NCBI GenBank assembly: GCA_933207985.1
Contig: OW240912.1
Span: 252,928,470 to 252,992,469, forward strand
DNA length: 64,000 nucleotides
Origin: Pelobates cultripes
Lineage: Eukaryota > Chordata > Amphibia > Anura > Pelobatidae
Direction of reading: 5' to 3'
Under the pieces are notes generated by a model. It was not told where the DNA came from, ran no database searches, and saw only the letters and a list, made by a program, of their open reading frames with translations. A program made the position numbers and the translations under genes. Each line of letters opens with the position of its first letter. The stretch's first letter is position 1. This document shows positions 35,173-48,152 of this stretch, piece by piece.

Positions 35173-37560
35173 TAAATGCTCTAATGTTGACATGCCTCTT
35201 AGCTCGCTTCCCAAAGGCTCTGCTCAGTGTAGTAATACTATATGTGTCATCATAAGGACTAGTTTCAAACTTTGATGTTATGTTAAAACCTATCTAAGTT
35301 TTATAATAGCTATCTCTTGTAACACTAGATAATAATACTAATCCTGACAAACTTTGAACCCTAGCTAACTCAATCCCTGGCTATTCCTCACTAACCATAA
35401 CCTTTATAACACTAGCTGACCCTAATCCTAACCCTTATCAACTCAAGCTATGCTAGAGCTGTACCTAATCTTAGCAAACACTACCCCATAACTCGAACTG
35501 CTAAATTAACACATTGTGGGATGGTGCCAAATCGATTGGAAATCTGGGGAAGCCCAAGAAGAGCTATTGCTGGTCACACTCAAAAGTACTATCACAAGTA
35601 CCATCATTGGATCATTTGATGCATTAAACATATTGACAATATCCTTGTAGCGTTGCTATGGCAATACCAACACTCTAAAAGTTTCCCTGAAATATAGAAT
35701 AAATACATATACAGCAGAAACTGTTTATCACAGTACAAACAATACAAATATGTAATTCTCTGCTTGTCAAAATGTTTGGATGCTTTACTTTTGTTATTGT
35801 CATGCTACTTCCTTCAAATCGTTATGTTCAGTTTTAGCCAAAGTGACAATCCACACAGCTAAAAATAAAAATTATTTATCTTTTGCATTATTTTACTTCT
35901 ATTCAAGAAATATTTAGTGTAGACATCTTTTTCTGTTATACTCCTGTTACCCCGCTGTCATTTTCATAGCTCGTATGAGGTTCAGATTCTGCATTAGTTT
36001 GCCCGGAGTCCATTTTCATCTGTAACGATAGTGTGTGGAGATGTCAATATTCAGAATAGTCTCAATGTTTTCAAAAGTCCTAAAACTTAATCCATAATCC
36101 TTAATCCTTTACTGTGTAGTGCTCTAGATTGTAAATTCGCGGGCGGTCTTCTATAGCACATTGATATAGGTGCTGGCATTATTGTAAGGGACGCCTTGGT
36201 CAGGGTAGTCTAATCCTCTTCTCTCTACTCAGTGTATTCATTATATATAAGCTTTTTGCCTGAAAAAAATACATATTTATTTTGTAATTAATTTGTAAAT
36301 AAATTTTGATGACAGCACTTTATATTAACTGCAAAATAAATAAAAATTAAGCATAACACATTTTGTTTATTTTTAAACACAGAACCAACAAAGTTGTGCA
36401 TTAACCTTAAAGAAAAAAATAATACATTTTTTCTTCTGTGTTTGATGTTTTGCAAAACAAAAAGTGATTTTTTAAAATCTATCAATAGTTATAGTAAGGG
36501 ATGGCTTCAAGAAAGCAGTATTGGTACATAACTTGAAAATGGGGAATATATATTCACATCAAATTTATTTTAATCCACACCCAAACAAATCAATATGTCT
36601 GGGATTTACCTGTAGAGTCTAATTCAGTGAATATGTTTATACAACCTTATGACAGATATTATCAACAGGGAGTTAGAGATATCTCTGAGTTATTTCAAGT
36701 AAAGTAATAGTTCCTTGTTTCCCTTTTAACAGTGTATCTGTTCCTTACATAAATGTTGGATTGATGTTCTATTGCCTTTACAACAAACTGGGTGGTAATT
36801 AAATCACAGGGCATTTTACAAACAATTTTGTTCATGATTAGTTCTGAGCATTGCTTACAAAACATTTGCTGGCTTTTAATTTAGTTTAAGGATATGTTCT
36901 TCTCCAGAATTACTTATATTTCTAGCATAGTGAAAAAAAATAAAATAAAATGCATTATTTAAAGTGAAAATGCCATCCAGATAAGAATTCACCTTCTAGT
37001 AGATATAGATTAATTCTATATCTTGTGTTGTAACAAGATTCACCAACAAATGAATAGATTAAAAGGTAAATGTATGCACAAATAGCTTTGTCTGCCTGCA
37101 TCATGACATTATTACATGGATCCGCATGTCCTCATATGAAACCAGTGGGATACTACAACTATTAGATTGTAGGACACCTTGGAGATTGAGGTGACATTAT
37201 TCCACTTGGAAATTGGTGATCTGCTTGCACAGCTGCTCTAGAACCCAAAAGGGTAATATTCTCTCAATTTGACCCCAGATAACATTCATTAAAAATCCAA
37301 ATTGAATTTTTCTTGTAAAATCACAACTTTTTTTAAGCTCGTGAGCATCCAGACCTTTTTATGCAAACACGTTGTATAAACTTCCCCAGCATTAAAAGAT
37401 ATATAAACCTTTCCTCAATATTACCCCACCATCAGCTAAAAACTAAATACTAACAACACTATGTTTCAACATGTGACTAAACTCATAAAGACACATTACA
37501 ACTCATAAAATATCAGCTAGTTTGTCAACTATTAAAATAAATGGAAGAAAATAACTTTAA

Positions 37561-37660
37561 CAGGATACTCCAGGCACCCAGACCACTTCTGCCTATTGGA
37601 GTGCTCTGGGTGCCAACTCCCATTAATCCTGGAAGTGTAATTATTATAGTTTTTTATAAA
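37561..37660. mobile_element. truncated TTAA-type element fragment
   Basis: After TTAA at 37557-37560 comes CAGGATACTCCAGGCACCCA and an inverted pair (GGCACCCAGA and TCTGGGTGCC) like the right-hand hairpin of the element at 44116-44600. It is cut off just before the LTR at 37674. Confidence 0.6.
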
Positions 37661-37673
37661 CTGCAATGATTAC

Positions 37674-39029
37674 TGTAACAGAAACTCCCCGTACTCCGAC
37701 CGAGTACCTTCCGTTGATGGACGCTTCCTAGCCTGCGCTGAGGACCACAAGCACCGTACTGGACACCACAACCACCGCAGACTCCACAACCACCATAGCT
37801 TTACTGGAGTCTTGCCGTCTTCTGTCCACCCTGGATCAGCTTCTGTCCTCCAGGACCGTGTGGGGAAGATCTCTCCAGGAGAGCATATCAGGAACAAGCT
37901 CTTAAAAGAGCTAAGTGATTAAAGCTAAGGGGAGTATGCAGAGCATAGCAATCCCCAGTGTGAGTATAGTTGTCTCCTCCAATCACGAGACAAGACTACG
38001 TGTTGAGGGTCAAGAAGAACTGAAGTTTTAATCAAACACTCTGCTTTTATGCCCATTTTACAAACTTAGTACTGCCCACAGGGTTTTGAAGAGCAACCAA
38101 TCAAACATGTATAATATAATAAAACATTCCCATTCATTCCCACAAAATCCTCCCCTCTGCCTGTGATATAATTACTGTACACAACGGGTTAAAGTAATTA
38201 TCACAGGCAGGAAAAATACACTTTTTACACATATACTATAAGTTTAAAAATATACATTCAATCTTCATAAGTTACATATTAATACTCAGCACACTTTAAT
38301 TACACACATATCGAAAAATTCAGCCAATTCCTTCCAGGGGTTAAAAAGTTAGCTGAAAGTCCTTTATGACCGACGCAAGCACATTTTCATGACCAAAACA
38401 GTTCCATAGATTTGGGCTGTGCGGTCGGTCTATTTCACACTGAAAAAATGACTGTCCCATCGCCGAATGGGACTTAGTCTCTGCGGCTGCAAACTCAGTG
38501 GAGGAGAAGGTAAGGGTCAGCGGTGTTCGTTGAAATGTGCAGCCGATTTCAGTTCCATGAATTTGGCTGCACACACTGCTGACCGCAGCAGAATAAAGAT
38601 GGCCGCCGCCACGTGTTAGTTTGTATGAACGGCGGCCACCCAGCGGTCGGCAATTTACCTACAGCAGGCTCCCAGGTACGCCTGTGTGGTACTTGGTTCA
38701 GTAAGCCCCATTTACTGAACCAAGTGGGAGAAAGCCAGGAATGCAGTATATTAAAGGTTTGGGGACACTGGGGACACTGGGGACACCGTCTTAAAGGGAC
38801 ATTGTCCCCAACAAGTCTGGGGACACTGGGGAGACCGTCTTAAAGGGGCATTGTTTCAATTTCCACCATGTCCCAAAAATGTACTTAAAGGGCCAGCACC
38901 AGTCCAATGAAAGTCCATAGGCCTAAATAATGTTTTTAAAGGGCCATACACCCCCGGGCCATAGTCGCAGGCCAGTAGGCTGGCAAGCAAGCCTCTCCAG
39001 GACCAAGTGGTGAAGGGCACTTTGTCACA
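37674..39029 (-). mobile_element. solo LTR, minus strand (family A)
   Basis: Read on the minus strand it starts TGTGACAAAGTGCCC, shares GCCAGCCTACTGG and GCGACTATGGCCC blocks with the LTRs at 54799 and 58388, and ends CTGTTACA. A TATA-like ATAAAAG lies at about 38044-38050, and a hairpin (38157-38210) about 105 bp upstream of it. The U5 side (37674-37980) is retained. Internal tandem GGGGACACTGGGGACACT units occur at about 38760-38840, making it longer (1,356 bp) than its relatives. Flanking 5-mers (ATTAC and ACTAT) do not match, so the insertion borders may have changed. No genes are attached. Confidence 0.7.
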
Positions 39030-39111
39030 ACTATCATAATGTTGTCAGTGCTGTGTAGAGCTGCACTATGGCATTAAAGGGACACAATAGTCACAAGAAC
39101 AACTACAGCTT

Positions 39112-39263
39112 TTTGTATTTGCTCTGGTGAGTATAATAATTCCCTTCAGGCTTTTTTGCAATGTTTACATTACAGTCTAGTGATACCTTTGTATTTGCTC
39201 TGGTGAGTATAATAATTCCCTTCAGGCTTTTTTGCAATGTTTACATTACAGTCTAGTGATACC
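39112..39263. repeat. 76-bp exact tandem duplication
   Basis: The unit starting TTTGTATTTGCTCTGGTGAG at 39112 is repeated from 39188 with no difference that I can see. The related element at 59616-60223 has a single copy, so the duplication arose in this copy. Confidence 0.9.
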
Positions 39264-39704
39264 TCCACTTGCCACTCCTTAGATAACTACTCAAGCTGCT
39301 TCTTGGAGCAATGCTACACAGTTGCAGCACTGCCATTCTTTTTGTCCACCCTCTGCATGGAGACAGAACTTTCCTCAAATAGATGCATTGATTCAATTCA
39401 TCTCTATAAGGAGATGCTGATTGGAAAGGGCTGTTTTTAGCTTATGCTGGCTCTGCCCCTGATCTGCCTCTTTGACAAGCTCAACCAATCCAATGCTTTT
39501 CTATAGGAAAGCATTGTGATTGGGTCAGAACAATGATATCAGCCAAGCAGGCAAATTAGTTGCAGAGCCAGCAGCAGCAGACTGCAATATATTAATGATT
39601 TTACTATATTTAGGCCGACGGGGGGGGGGGGGTGGCTGGGGGCTAGATAGTGTTTTTAATAATATAGCATCAGAAATACATTTAAAAGAAGAAAAACTAC
39701 CACA

Positions 39705-39890
39705 AAAAGAGGACATAGTCTTAAATTAGAGGGGCAAAGGTTTAACAATTATTCCAGGAAGTATTACTTTATAGAGAGGGTAGTGGACACATGAAATAAT
39801 ATATAATAATAATAATAATAATATTAAGACATTTGGGCAGACTAGATGGGCCGAATGGCCGTAACATTCTATGTTCTACATGTTTGTGTT
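39705..39890 (+). pseudogene. CR1-like LINE C-terminus fragment
   Basis: Translation in the frame of 39705 gives KRGHSLKLEGQRFNNYSRKY, then YFIERVVDT and a TGA where a Trp codon is usual before N.LP. RGHSLKL and RVVDTWN are the signature near the end of CR1-type ORF2 proteins. It is followed by (TAA)n and AGACTAGATGGGCCGAATGG, a 3'-end phrase common in frog LINE copies. It is a dead fragment. Confidence 0.7.
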
Positions 39891-40949
39891 CCTAACTCTA
39901 TAGTGTTCCTTTAAATTGCACAAATATGTAAACCAATAGGCCTAAATAAGGTGTGTTGCAAGGTGGTTCTAAAGACCTATGTATTATTAGACAGATTTAT
40001 CATTAATCTCCCCACCTATTCTCCCATGCTTAAGATGGGGATATTTAATAAGAAGAATTGTATGTTTGGATTGAAGAGCATATTGGGTTTTATATTGAGT
40101 TTTATGGATCACTTTTAAATGTTTATTTTGTTAAAATCTGAGAAAACAATCAGATTGTCAACAAGCAGGCCTGATAATGTAATGTGACTTTTTAAATTTT
40201 CACTAAATAACTGATTAAAAATAGACAATGTTTGTTTTTCAATATTTGCATGCTATTAAAAAAAACAAAAAACCTCCAGTTATGCAAGCAGTGAAGCGAA
40301 ACAAATACAATACTTACATCTTCTAACAGAAATTAGACTACTCTATCAATTACAAATAATATAAACGTATAAGAAATGGCTCATTTAGTGTGCATTAAAC
40401 TTACGTTCTTATCATTTTTGTTAAAAGCAAGTGTGGTAAAATGACAGTATATCAGTTCTATATGTCCAAAACCTGAGAATACTTGTTTGTCAAACATCTC
40501 ATACAAGAAGCATGATTTTGAATTGATTGAAAAGCTATTCTCCCCTTCCTTATATTACATAACAACACCTACTGTTCTTGGAAGTCATTGTGCTAGATGT
40601 AGTTGTTGCTGATGGGATTTATTCAGTATAAAGAGCTTTAGTGACGTGTAGGCTAACATCCCTGGACCTTGCACTATCCTGCAACTGGTGTTTCTGTTGA
40701 TTCTAAAGAATCATTATTGATAAGATGAAGGTTGCTTCAGACTAATTCCACCAAACCATGTTACGTTCTGCTCAATCTATAGAAGACTTGCTAGGTTATT
40801 AACTCCCATTAACTGTTTCTCAATCCCGTACCAATCCTCCATTATCGAGGAGGGGCATTGGGTCTTATTAACATGTAAGGCTTGAACATACCTCTCCATA
40901 CATGGTAGCCCTACTCCATATTTATGTCTATATGTTGCATCTGTCTCTA

Positions 40950-42900
40950 TTAAAGATTTTTGTATTTTTCCAGATAAATTTACTCACAACCTTTTGAAAT
41001 TTTTTACACTATGCAATGGGTATTGGAATAGTAATCATTCTAAGCAAATAAATCCATCTAGGTAAAATATAGGCTTTAACCAGATTAATTTTGTCCAAAA
41101 AGACAAATTTAGGTTTTTCTATTCACTAGACTGTTTTATAAGATCTTTAAACAGGGGCGTGTAATTTAAGTCAAATATCTGATCCAGATCCCTGGATGCC
41201 CAAATATCTCAGAGAGTCACTTGTCCACAAAAATCATTATGTATTTGTTAGTTCGTGCATTGTTGCATGGTCCAATCCAATCGGCATTGCCTGGGTCTTA
41301 TGTATATTCATTTTATAATTAGACATCTCTCCATATTTATCAGCTTCCCTCAAAACTACAGGATTTGTCAAAGTCAGTAACTCGTCATCTGCAAACTGAT
41401 ATAATTTGCATATCCATTCACCCACTTTAACTCCCTCAATGTTTTGCAAAGCCCTGATTCTTGCTGCCATGGTTTCCAATGATAAAATATAAAGTATTGG
41501 TGCCAACGGGCACCCATGTCATGTTCCGTTACGAATCTGGAACCAATCACTATTTGTATTACTCTTTGTCAATCCCATGCTGAAATTATTTTTTTATGAA
41601 GTGGATTACCATTAAGAAATTTCAAAACTTAACCTTTCCACATTTTCCTGTGTCCCATATGTAAAAAAGTAAAAAACTGTTATAAGCCAATATAATTTTG
41701 TGGGTCAAATCATTAACCTATAAATCTTAAAACTCTGTATTAACATTCTTACCCCATAATAAAAATACTGCGGTCTTACCCTAATAAATATATCATTACA
41801 TCTGTGCCTAATTTTAAAAAAGCCCTCCCAGAATCTCAGTACATATTTCCAAGAACCCCCTTTCCCTTCTAAATAATAGTAGTCGGCAAACCTGGTCTAT
41901 GCATGATTGAGATGTTTGGACATCCATTCTTTAGCCTCATCTTTAGAATTTATTATGTATGTTCTGCCATTAAATCTGAGAAAGATTTTTAAAGGAAACC
42001 CCCAATTATATCTTATCCTCTTCTCCCTTAAGATTTTAGTGAAAAAAAACAAAGGATTTTCTGTTAGCTATTGTCATCAATGACAAATCCTGAAAGAATT
42101 TTAAGTTGCGGAATTTCTCATCAGATGCGTCAAAGCCTCTCGTCGCCGCCACTATTTTATGTTTGACAAAGTAAGATGGTATTCTTAAATTATATCTCTA
42201 ATGAGATCATCCTTTATATTACTTGGCTTAAAAGTTCTATGTACCCGTTCTATAGTTGCTTCATCCTGCGCTTCAGATATTCCCAAGACTTCCCAAGATT
42301 TTTTGCAGATACAACTCCTATACGTATATTTTTTCTGCGCTCTCTGTCCTCATTGTCAGTTATTTTGGACTCTAAGATTTCAACCTTTTCTTTTAAGTCT
42401 TGCATTTGGATGTTAGCAGCCTTAAGTTAAAATTCTAGATGTTCTATATGATCCTCATTTGCTTTAATCCCACCCTTAAGAGACACCATTCGTTCGTTAA
42501 ATTCATCAAAAAGATGATACAGTATCTTTTTAAATTGATTCAACTGGGCTTCCAGGCAGTGCGCAGATAATCTTGTGTTGAATGAGAACCTCCAGCTGGT
42601 TGTATAGATCAGTTGACAGCACCATATATAGAATGTAAATTATTAATGTAGCATTAATATCCCAGTGTAAGTAAGGGTCCTAGTAAGGGTCCTAGCCTAA
42701 ATCATGAAAAAAAGTTTGGGTCCTTATGCCAGTCCACCACACTGCTCAGTTAGGACTCAGCAGTAAGGTAGATATCTTCGGATATTCAGAAAACCAAGAG
42801 TCATCTGTTTTAGATTGTGAAGTTTTTTCTTTCTTTCAAGGTACTTATCTCCACTTCAGTCCAACGATAGAGCACAGATCACATCTCCAACCAATGCTTG
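40950..42900 (-). pseudogene. decayed L1-like LINE, minus strand
   Basis: The minus-strand frame at 41506-41237 has MAPILYILSLETMAARIRAL and LYQFADDELLTL. The latter contains the catalytic FADD box of L1-type reverse transcriptase, followed by a GEMSNYKMNIHKT stretch. Downstream (about 41230-41010) LRYLGI and LVKAYILPRWIYLLRMITIP continue the ORF2 order. Upstream (about 42430-42270) QMQDLKEKVEILESK and NEDRERRKNIRIG resemble the coiled coil and RNA-binding entry of L1 ORF1. Many stops and frameshifts make it inactive. Exact ends and tail were not resolved. Confidence 0.75.
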
Positions 42901-44115
42901 ATTTCGTGTAAGAAGACGTTTGTGTGCCCACTTGGCCATAAAAGGTCATCAAGTTCCTGTTAAGCTATTCGTGTGATGATGTTGTGTCCTGAGACACTTT
43001 GGAATTTAATAGACAGTGTTACAACCACCACATGTATTAAGCATTAAAGATTTTAATCCTAAATGAGCACGTGTGGTATTTTATTTTGTGGCTTGCGCCT
43101 CATAGACATATCACCTTAACAGTAAGAGTGCTTGGACTGCTTAAAGATGGCAGTAATTTGTAGAATGATTTCTTATAACTTGATCATCTTATCATCATGC
43201 CTTTTTAAATTAAGTGAGTTCTGCCTTACTGCCCACTCTATTAGCTTTGTTTGTCTCAGGTGATTTATGGCTTTTTATTCATTTTACATACCTACCAATA
43301 GTGAAAGCTGTAAACTCTAAAATAAAGTGATGTGCATATACTTTCAGCCATTTGAAATATTTTTTTGTTTTATTTTACCAAAATGTATATATTAAAATAT
43401 AATGCTGCTACCTAGAACTTGTATATGGAATCCGGTAATTAAAAAATACAAAAATGTTTGTACAACTGAAAGTGCTATTGAAAGCTTTATCATGTTTATA
43501 TATTTTGATCAATACGCCATGCATTAGTTCAATCTTTACAAATACAGAAAAAAACTAATGCTAAAACACTAAAACCAATGTGTGTTAGTGAATTCGAAAA
43601 GATTGTTCTTTTTCATGACAGCCTTTAAGCAGTCAATACTCACTGTGATTAAAAACAAATCTTTGCATTTTCCTTGCAAATTCAAAACATAAATGTGACC
43701 TCATAGTTTTAAATAATATCACTTCTGAATATTAGATGCAAATATTTAACAGCAACTTGCAACGTGAAAGCAAATCTGTCACCAATAATTAAACGTATTC
43801 TGCTTTTTTTATACTTCCCTGTTTCTAAATCTATTTTTTTAAAGGTTTTATAAGGGACTACATTTCCTTATATATAGCATCCAAGTTGACAAAACTTGAC
43901 AATGGTCGGCATAAAGCAATGTTCTGTTTCAGTTGTCAATCAAATTTACCCATAATCCATAGGAAAAAGCAATCCCACAAACAGGAAACAAACAGCAGCA
44001 TTGTGGGCAGAGGACAACACAGTTGTTGCACATTGCTATTTAGGTTTGGTGCAAGGAAGAAACAATAGTAAATATAAAAAAATGCAAATGGCAATGCAGT
44101 TAGTATAATGATTAA

Positions 44116-44600
44116 AGGACCACTATAGTGCCAGGAAAATATATTCGTTTTCCTGGCACTATAGTGCCCTGAGGGTGCCCCCCACCCTCAGGGACCCCCT
44201 CCCGCTGGGCTCTGGGGAGAGGAAGGGGTTAAACTTACCTCTTTCTCCAGCACTGGGCGGGGAGCTCTCCTCCTCCTCTCCTCCCTCTTCTCCTCCTCTT
44301 TGGCTGAATGCGCATGCGCGTCAGGAGCCGCGCGCGCATTCAGCCAGTCCATAGGAAAGCATTCACAGTGCTTTCCTATGTACACTGGCGTCTTCTCACT
44401 GTGATTTTCACAGTGAGAAGCACGCAAGCGCCTCTAGCGGCTGTCAAGAGAAAGCCACTAGAGGCTGGATTAACCCTAACATAAACATAGCAGTTTCTCT
44501 GAAACTGCTATGTTTATAAAAAAAAGGGTTAACCCTAGCTGGACCTGGCACCCAGACCACTTCATTAAGCTGAAGTGGTCTGGGTGCCTATAGTGGTCCT
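44116..44600. mobile_element. TTAA-type element made of eight successive hairpins
   Basis: TTAA at 44112-44115 and TTGA at 44601-44604 flank inverted ends (AGGACCACTATAG and its near-complement). Inside are eight stem-loops with perfect or almost perfect arms: 44121-44166 (19-bp arms), 44167-44193 (11), 44302-44345 (12), 44351-44379 (11), 44392-44420 (12), 44430-44465 (13, one mismatch), 44481-44517 (17) and 44547-44588 (18). Loops are 3-20 bases. The first two abut. No coding frame is credible. It ends about 395 bp before exon 7. Confidence 0.85.
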
Positions 44601-44997
44601 TTGAGATACAGAGGCATAAGGAAAGGAAAGCCAAAAGAAAAAATAGAGAACTGCTTGAAAATGCTTATAAATAAACACTTGCACAACTGGTGTGATTATT
44701 GGTATATGTCATTGCTGCTTTAACATTATTTTACCCATTTGTTTTCTTCCTATTATCTGGCTCTTGAACTAATATTTTGCGCAGTTTCTTATTTTATTAC
44801 ACACCTTTTTATTCTTTAGATTCCTTAGTTTTCAATGCATAATATTAGGATACTAAATAATTAGATGTTGCTAAATAATTATATTACAATATATATTTAC
44901 ATATTAGATTCAAATGCACTGAAAGAATGTATAACTAAAAATGCATAGCAACTTCTCTCCCTGCCCTGCAGATATTTACATTGTGTTTCTTTTGCAG

Positions 44998-45116
44998 ACC
45001 AGACCTGTTTGAGTGGAACAATGTACTCTGCCAACAATCTGCTATACAGCGGCTGGATCATGCATTTAACACTGCCCAACGACACTTGGGAATTGCAAAT
45101 CTCCTTGATTCTGATG
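44998..45116 (+). CDS. DMD: dystrophin exon 7 (CH2 domain)
   Basis: A 119-bp exon, phase 2 to 1. The first base completes AGA (Arg) with exon 6, then PDLFEWNNVLCQQSAIQRLD, HAFNTAQRHLGIANLLDSD and one base of the next codon. It matches dystrophin residues about 177-217 in the second calponin-homology domain; CQQSA and QRLDHAFN separate it from utrophin. The acceptor is TTTTGCAG ending at 44997. A second AG at 45001-45002 is ruled out by length and frame. Donor GTGAGT starts at 45117. The length equals human exon 7. No stop is present. The last residues (NLLDSD) vary from human KLLDPE. Confidence 0.97.
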
Positions 45117-47058
45117 GTGAGTAAACAGACTTGAACTTTTAGCTTTCAATAACGGTTATAAATGTACCCAGTGGGACTTCATAGCTCAGAACAGATGCAT
45201 AGTTCCAAATATTTAAGTATGCACAATGAGCACAAAACACAGGGCTATCGGATAGATCATTATTCTGTTAACCTGATTATTAATTTGCATATGTATTACT
45301 TGGCACGGAATTAGAATATATATTTTATATAGTTAAGCACATATGGAGTCTTTCACAAAGTCACTTGTAGGTTAAAAACCTGCTGATTCCATATGCTATT
45401 ATTGTGTCTGTGCTCGGCACCGCTGTCCTTGGTCGATATGAAGATAAAGGGACTGTGCCATGTGTAAGTCTCAGCTTTGTTTGCTAATTATTGTATCTCT
45501 ATATTGAGCTAGCTGAATAATAAAACATGCAAGCCATATTTTTACAAGGTGTGGCAGCTTGTAAAGCTCCTATTTAGTGGAACAAATATTTTATTTTTCA
45601 AATATCAGATAATCTATACATTTGTTAGCTTTTCAGATAACACAATGAAAAAATAAAATTAGAGGGTGCATAAAGGGGAATTGTTTTAAATGTTATACTA
45701 GACATTAGACTTTTTAGATTTGTATCATTACGAACCGGAACACATCTGGATTTGGACCAACTGGGTGATTGTACAAGTTCTCAATTTAATATAGATTAAT
45801 GCACAAAACAAATGACTAACACAATGGATTGAGAGATCTCCCCAGGATGCCAAAAAGAGATGAGTTATTGGAAAAAAAGATGATTGATAGCTAGGGAACA
45901 CGCAGTAAGTGTGGATTTTATTCACAGACCAAGTAAGATGTGACCAATAGAGGAAGGAGAAGGAGTAAAAAAATATTTTTATTTATATAGTATATATTTT
46001 ATATATTTAATAAATATACAATATATAAATATATATAGTTTTACTGCTCCTCCTCTTTTTCCTCTATTGTTTATTTTTTTCCTCACTTGGTCTGGGAACC
46101 AAATGGTGGAAAATTGTACCTATCAGTGCAAAACTTTTATTTTTAAAGTGGATTTGCTGAAACTATTTTTTAGAGTTTATTTGAATATTTCCACCTAATA
46201 TTTTACCAGAGGAGGTGGTGCAGAACAGAAACATATTAATAGTATTAGTCTGACTGTGATTAGCATACATACAAACAAATATCAACAATAAATTAACAAG
46301 TGTACTTTAAAATTTTAATTTTATTGTAAGAAATTCACTCACAAACATGCATTTAAAATAGCATTTCACATATACAAAAAAATATATCTTCCAAATGATA
46401 TCTTGTTGCTCTAACTGGGAAGAAATCCCTGGTATCTGAAGTGCAACAGGAAAAAATAAAACAAAAGAACAAAAAAAATATTTTATATGTATATGTGACA
46501 ACTGATGTTCAATGCATTCCCAGTGAAAAATAAAGTACAATATGTTAGACCTTTAAGAATATACTAGATAAATCGGATATGTTAAAGAATGCTTTATATT
46601 TGTTTTTGCAATATTTGCAGTTTTATACTTGTTTATTTTGTATTTTTTGCTTTTTTAACTTTTGATGTGTTTTATTTTCTTTGTTTTGTAAGATATTATA
46701 AGAGGTGTATAGGAATTCTGAAATTGTAGGCTAATTTTTTATTGGTGGTGAATTAATTTGTGTTCATTTTGAAGGTAGTGGATATTTGGTTACATTTTTG
46801 TTTCAGTTTTTTTGCATGTATTTACCATTGTCTTTTAAAGAGCAAAGTTAAATGTAATATATGTTTTGTGTCAGTGTCTTAAAGTGTTTTGTCACATTAT
46901 AAATAATATTATTAATGATTTGGAAATTCAAGTGCACCATTAATGTGATAATAATTTAAATACGTAGAAGCAAAGCCATTCCAAATGGTGTATATTAAAA
47001 GTATTCTACTATTGTGATTACTGCTTTGCAGGTATTTGCTTGTCATTGTGCTCACATA

Positions 47059-47062
<4 letters not shown>

Positions 47063-47110
<48 letters not shown>
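47063..47110. repeat. (TA)n microsatellite
   Basis: About 24 TA units immediately left of the hairpin element at 47185-47297. A short TATATATATA also follows that element. Confidence 0.95.
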
Positions 47111-47114
<4 letters not shown>

Positions 47115-47184
47115 AAAGTCCAGGCTCTGGCCCCAAAATTAAAAATCAAAAATATATTACCCGGGTGCCTCCAGGCCAATAGGT

Positions 47185-47297
47185 ACACAAATTCAGACAG
47201 TAGCACTCACTTGGATTTTCCATCAAATGTAGATTGATGAATACTTTTTAATACACTATTGGAAAATCCAAGTGAGTGCTCCTGTCTGAATTTGTGT
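47185..47297. mobile_element. hairpin element with 38-bp arms
   Basis: Arms at 47185-47222 and 47260-47297 match at 37 of 38 positions and enclose a 37-base loop. (TA)n lies on both sides (47063-47110 and about 47298-47310), so the element probably sits inside a TA tract, as at 7782-7924. It cannot code; it is a fold-back MITE candidate. Confidence 0.82.
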
Positions 47298-48110
47298 GTA
47301 TATATATATAGAAATTTAGAAAGGTAAACTTTATGGCTGTGCATGTAGATCTGAAAACCAATTGAAAAAAATATTTTTCTTATTAATACTTTAGTTACTT
47401 TATGTTTATTTACCTTAGATTTCATGCAACAAACTAGTTATTGCATTATACTGTAGGCAATACAATTAGCCACTTGGGGAAAAATCAATCTACCATTAAA
47501 AGCTGATACTCATAAGGGTCAATTCTAGCAGCCCCATATTGTGGTTTTGTTTTTCACTATGTGACTTAATCATTCATATAGCCAGCTGATTATTTATCAA
47601 GGTTCCACTTTACGTTTCATTTTTAGTGTTTATATATAGTATATACTTTGTTTACCCACTTTTAGATGACTAGTCTAGCAGAGTTGTGTTGGTAGTACAA
47701 AGTGGAGATTTACTTAATTGAACCTGTCCCTCGCGGACGCAGCCATCTTGTTTTGGCGGGTCTTCTTAATCAGGAGATGACGTCACTTCATGCACAAGAG
47801 TACACCATTGAGGTGTATGGAGGATGCCGTGGTCCATAGACAGAGCAAATTTCCTGCAGCCGTCACTGGTGACAGCTGTTGGGATTGTCACTTATAGACG
47901 GCGGTAGCTCCACATAGAGTCTAGGAAAGTCGGGAAGAGGAAAGATACAGAAACAAAGTATAATCAGTAAAATCATTAAAATCCAACACAGCCAAAATGA
48001 GTATTTCATAAAGCTTCTACCTTTATGAAGTACTCATTTTTCAGGAAAGGGTGACAGTGATGCTTTAAACTCATTAATAGCTGTTAAAGTGCTAAATCTG
48101 TCTGTCTGCC

Positions 48111-48152
48111 CATCTCTCTCTCTATTTCTCTCTCGCTCTCTCTCTCTCTCTT
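48111..48152. repeat. (CT)n microsatellite
   Basis: CT repeats with a few TT and CG interruptions. Confidence 0.95.

Larger units (their letters stand above)
39078..39910. mobile_element. TTAA-flanked non-autonomous element with inserted LINE end
   Basis: TTAA occurs at 39074-39077 and 39911-39914. The left end is AGGGACACAATAGTCAC; the complement of the right end is AGGAACACTATAGAGTTAGG. It is closely related to 59616-60223 over the blocks GAGGAGATGCT..ATTGG and CTGATCTGCCTC. It carries a 76-bp tandem duplication (39112-39263), a G-run near 39618 and the 3' end of a LINE (39705-39890). Confidence 0.75.
19234..44997 (+). other. DMD: dystrophin intron 6 (25,764 bp)
   Basis: The intron runs from GTAAGA at 19234 to TTTTGCAG ending at 44997. 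Repeats are listed separately. Between them, 22900-23790, 26880-27710, 29950-30970, 33070-34490, 35180-37555, 39920-40900 and 42950-44110 are AT-rich and show nothing I recognise beyond short simple repeats. No exon, host gene or RNA gene was identified. Confidence 0.85.

Noticed and set aside
44998..45002. Alternative acceptor AG at 45001-45002 for exon 7
   Set aside because: It would shift the frame, lose the Arg-Pro junction and give 114 bp instead of 119 bp.
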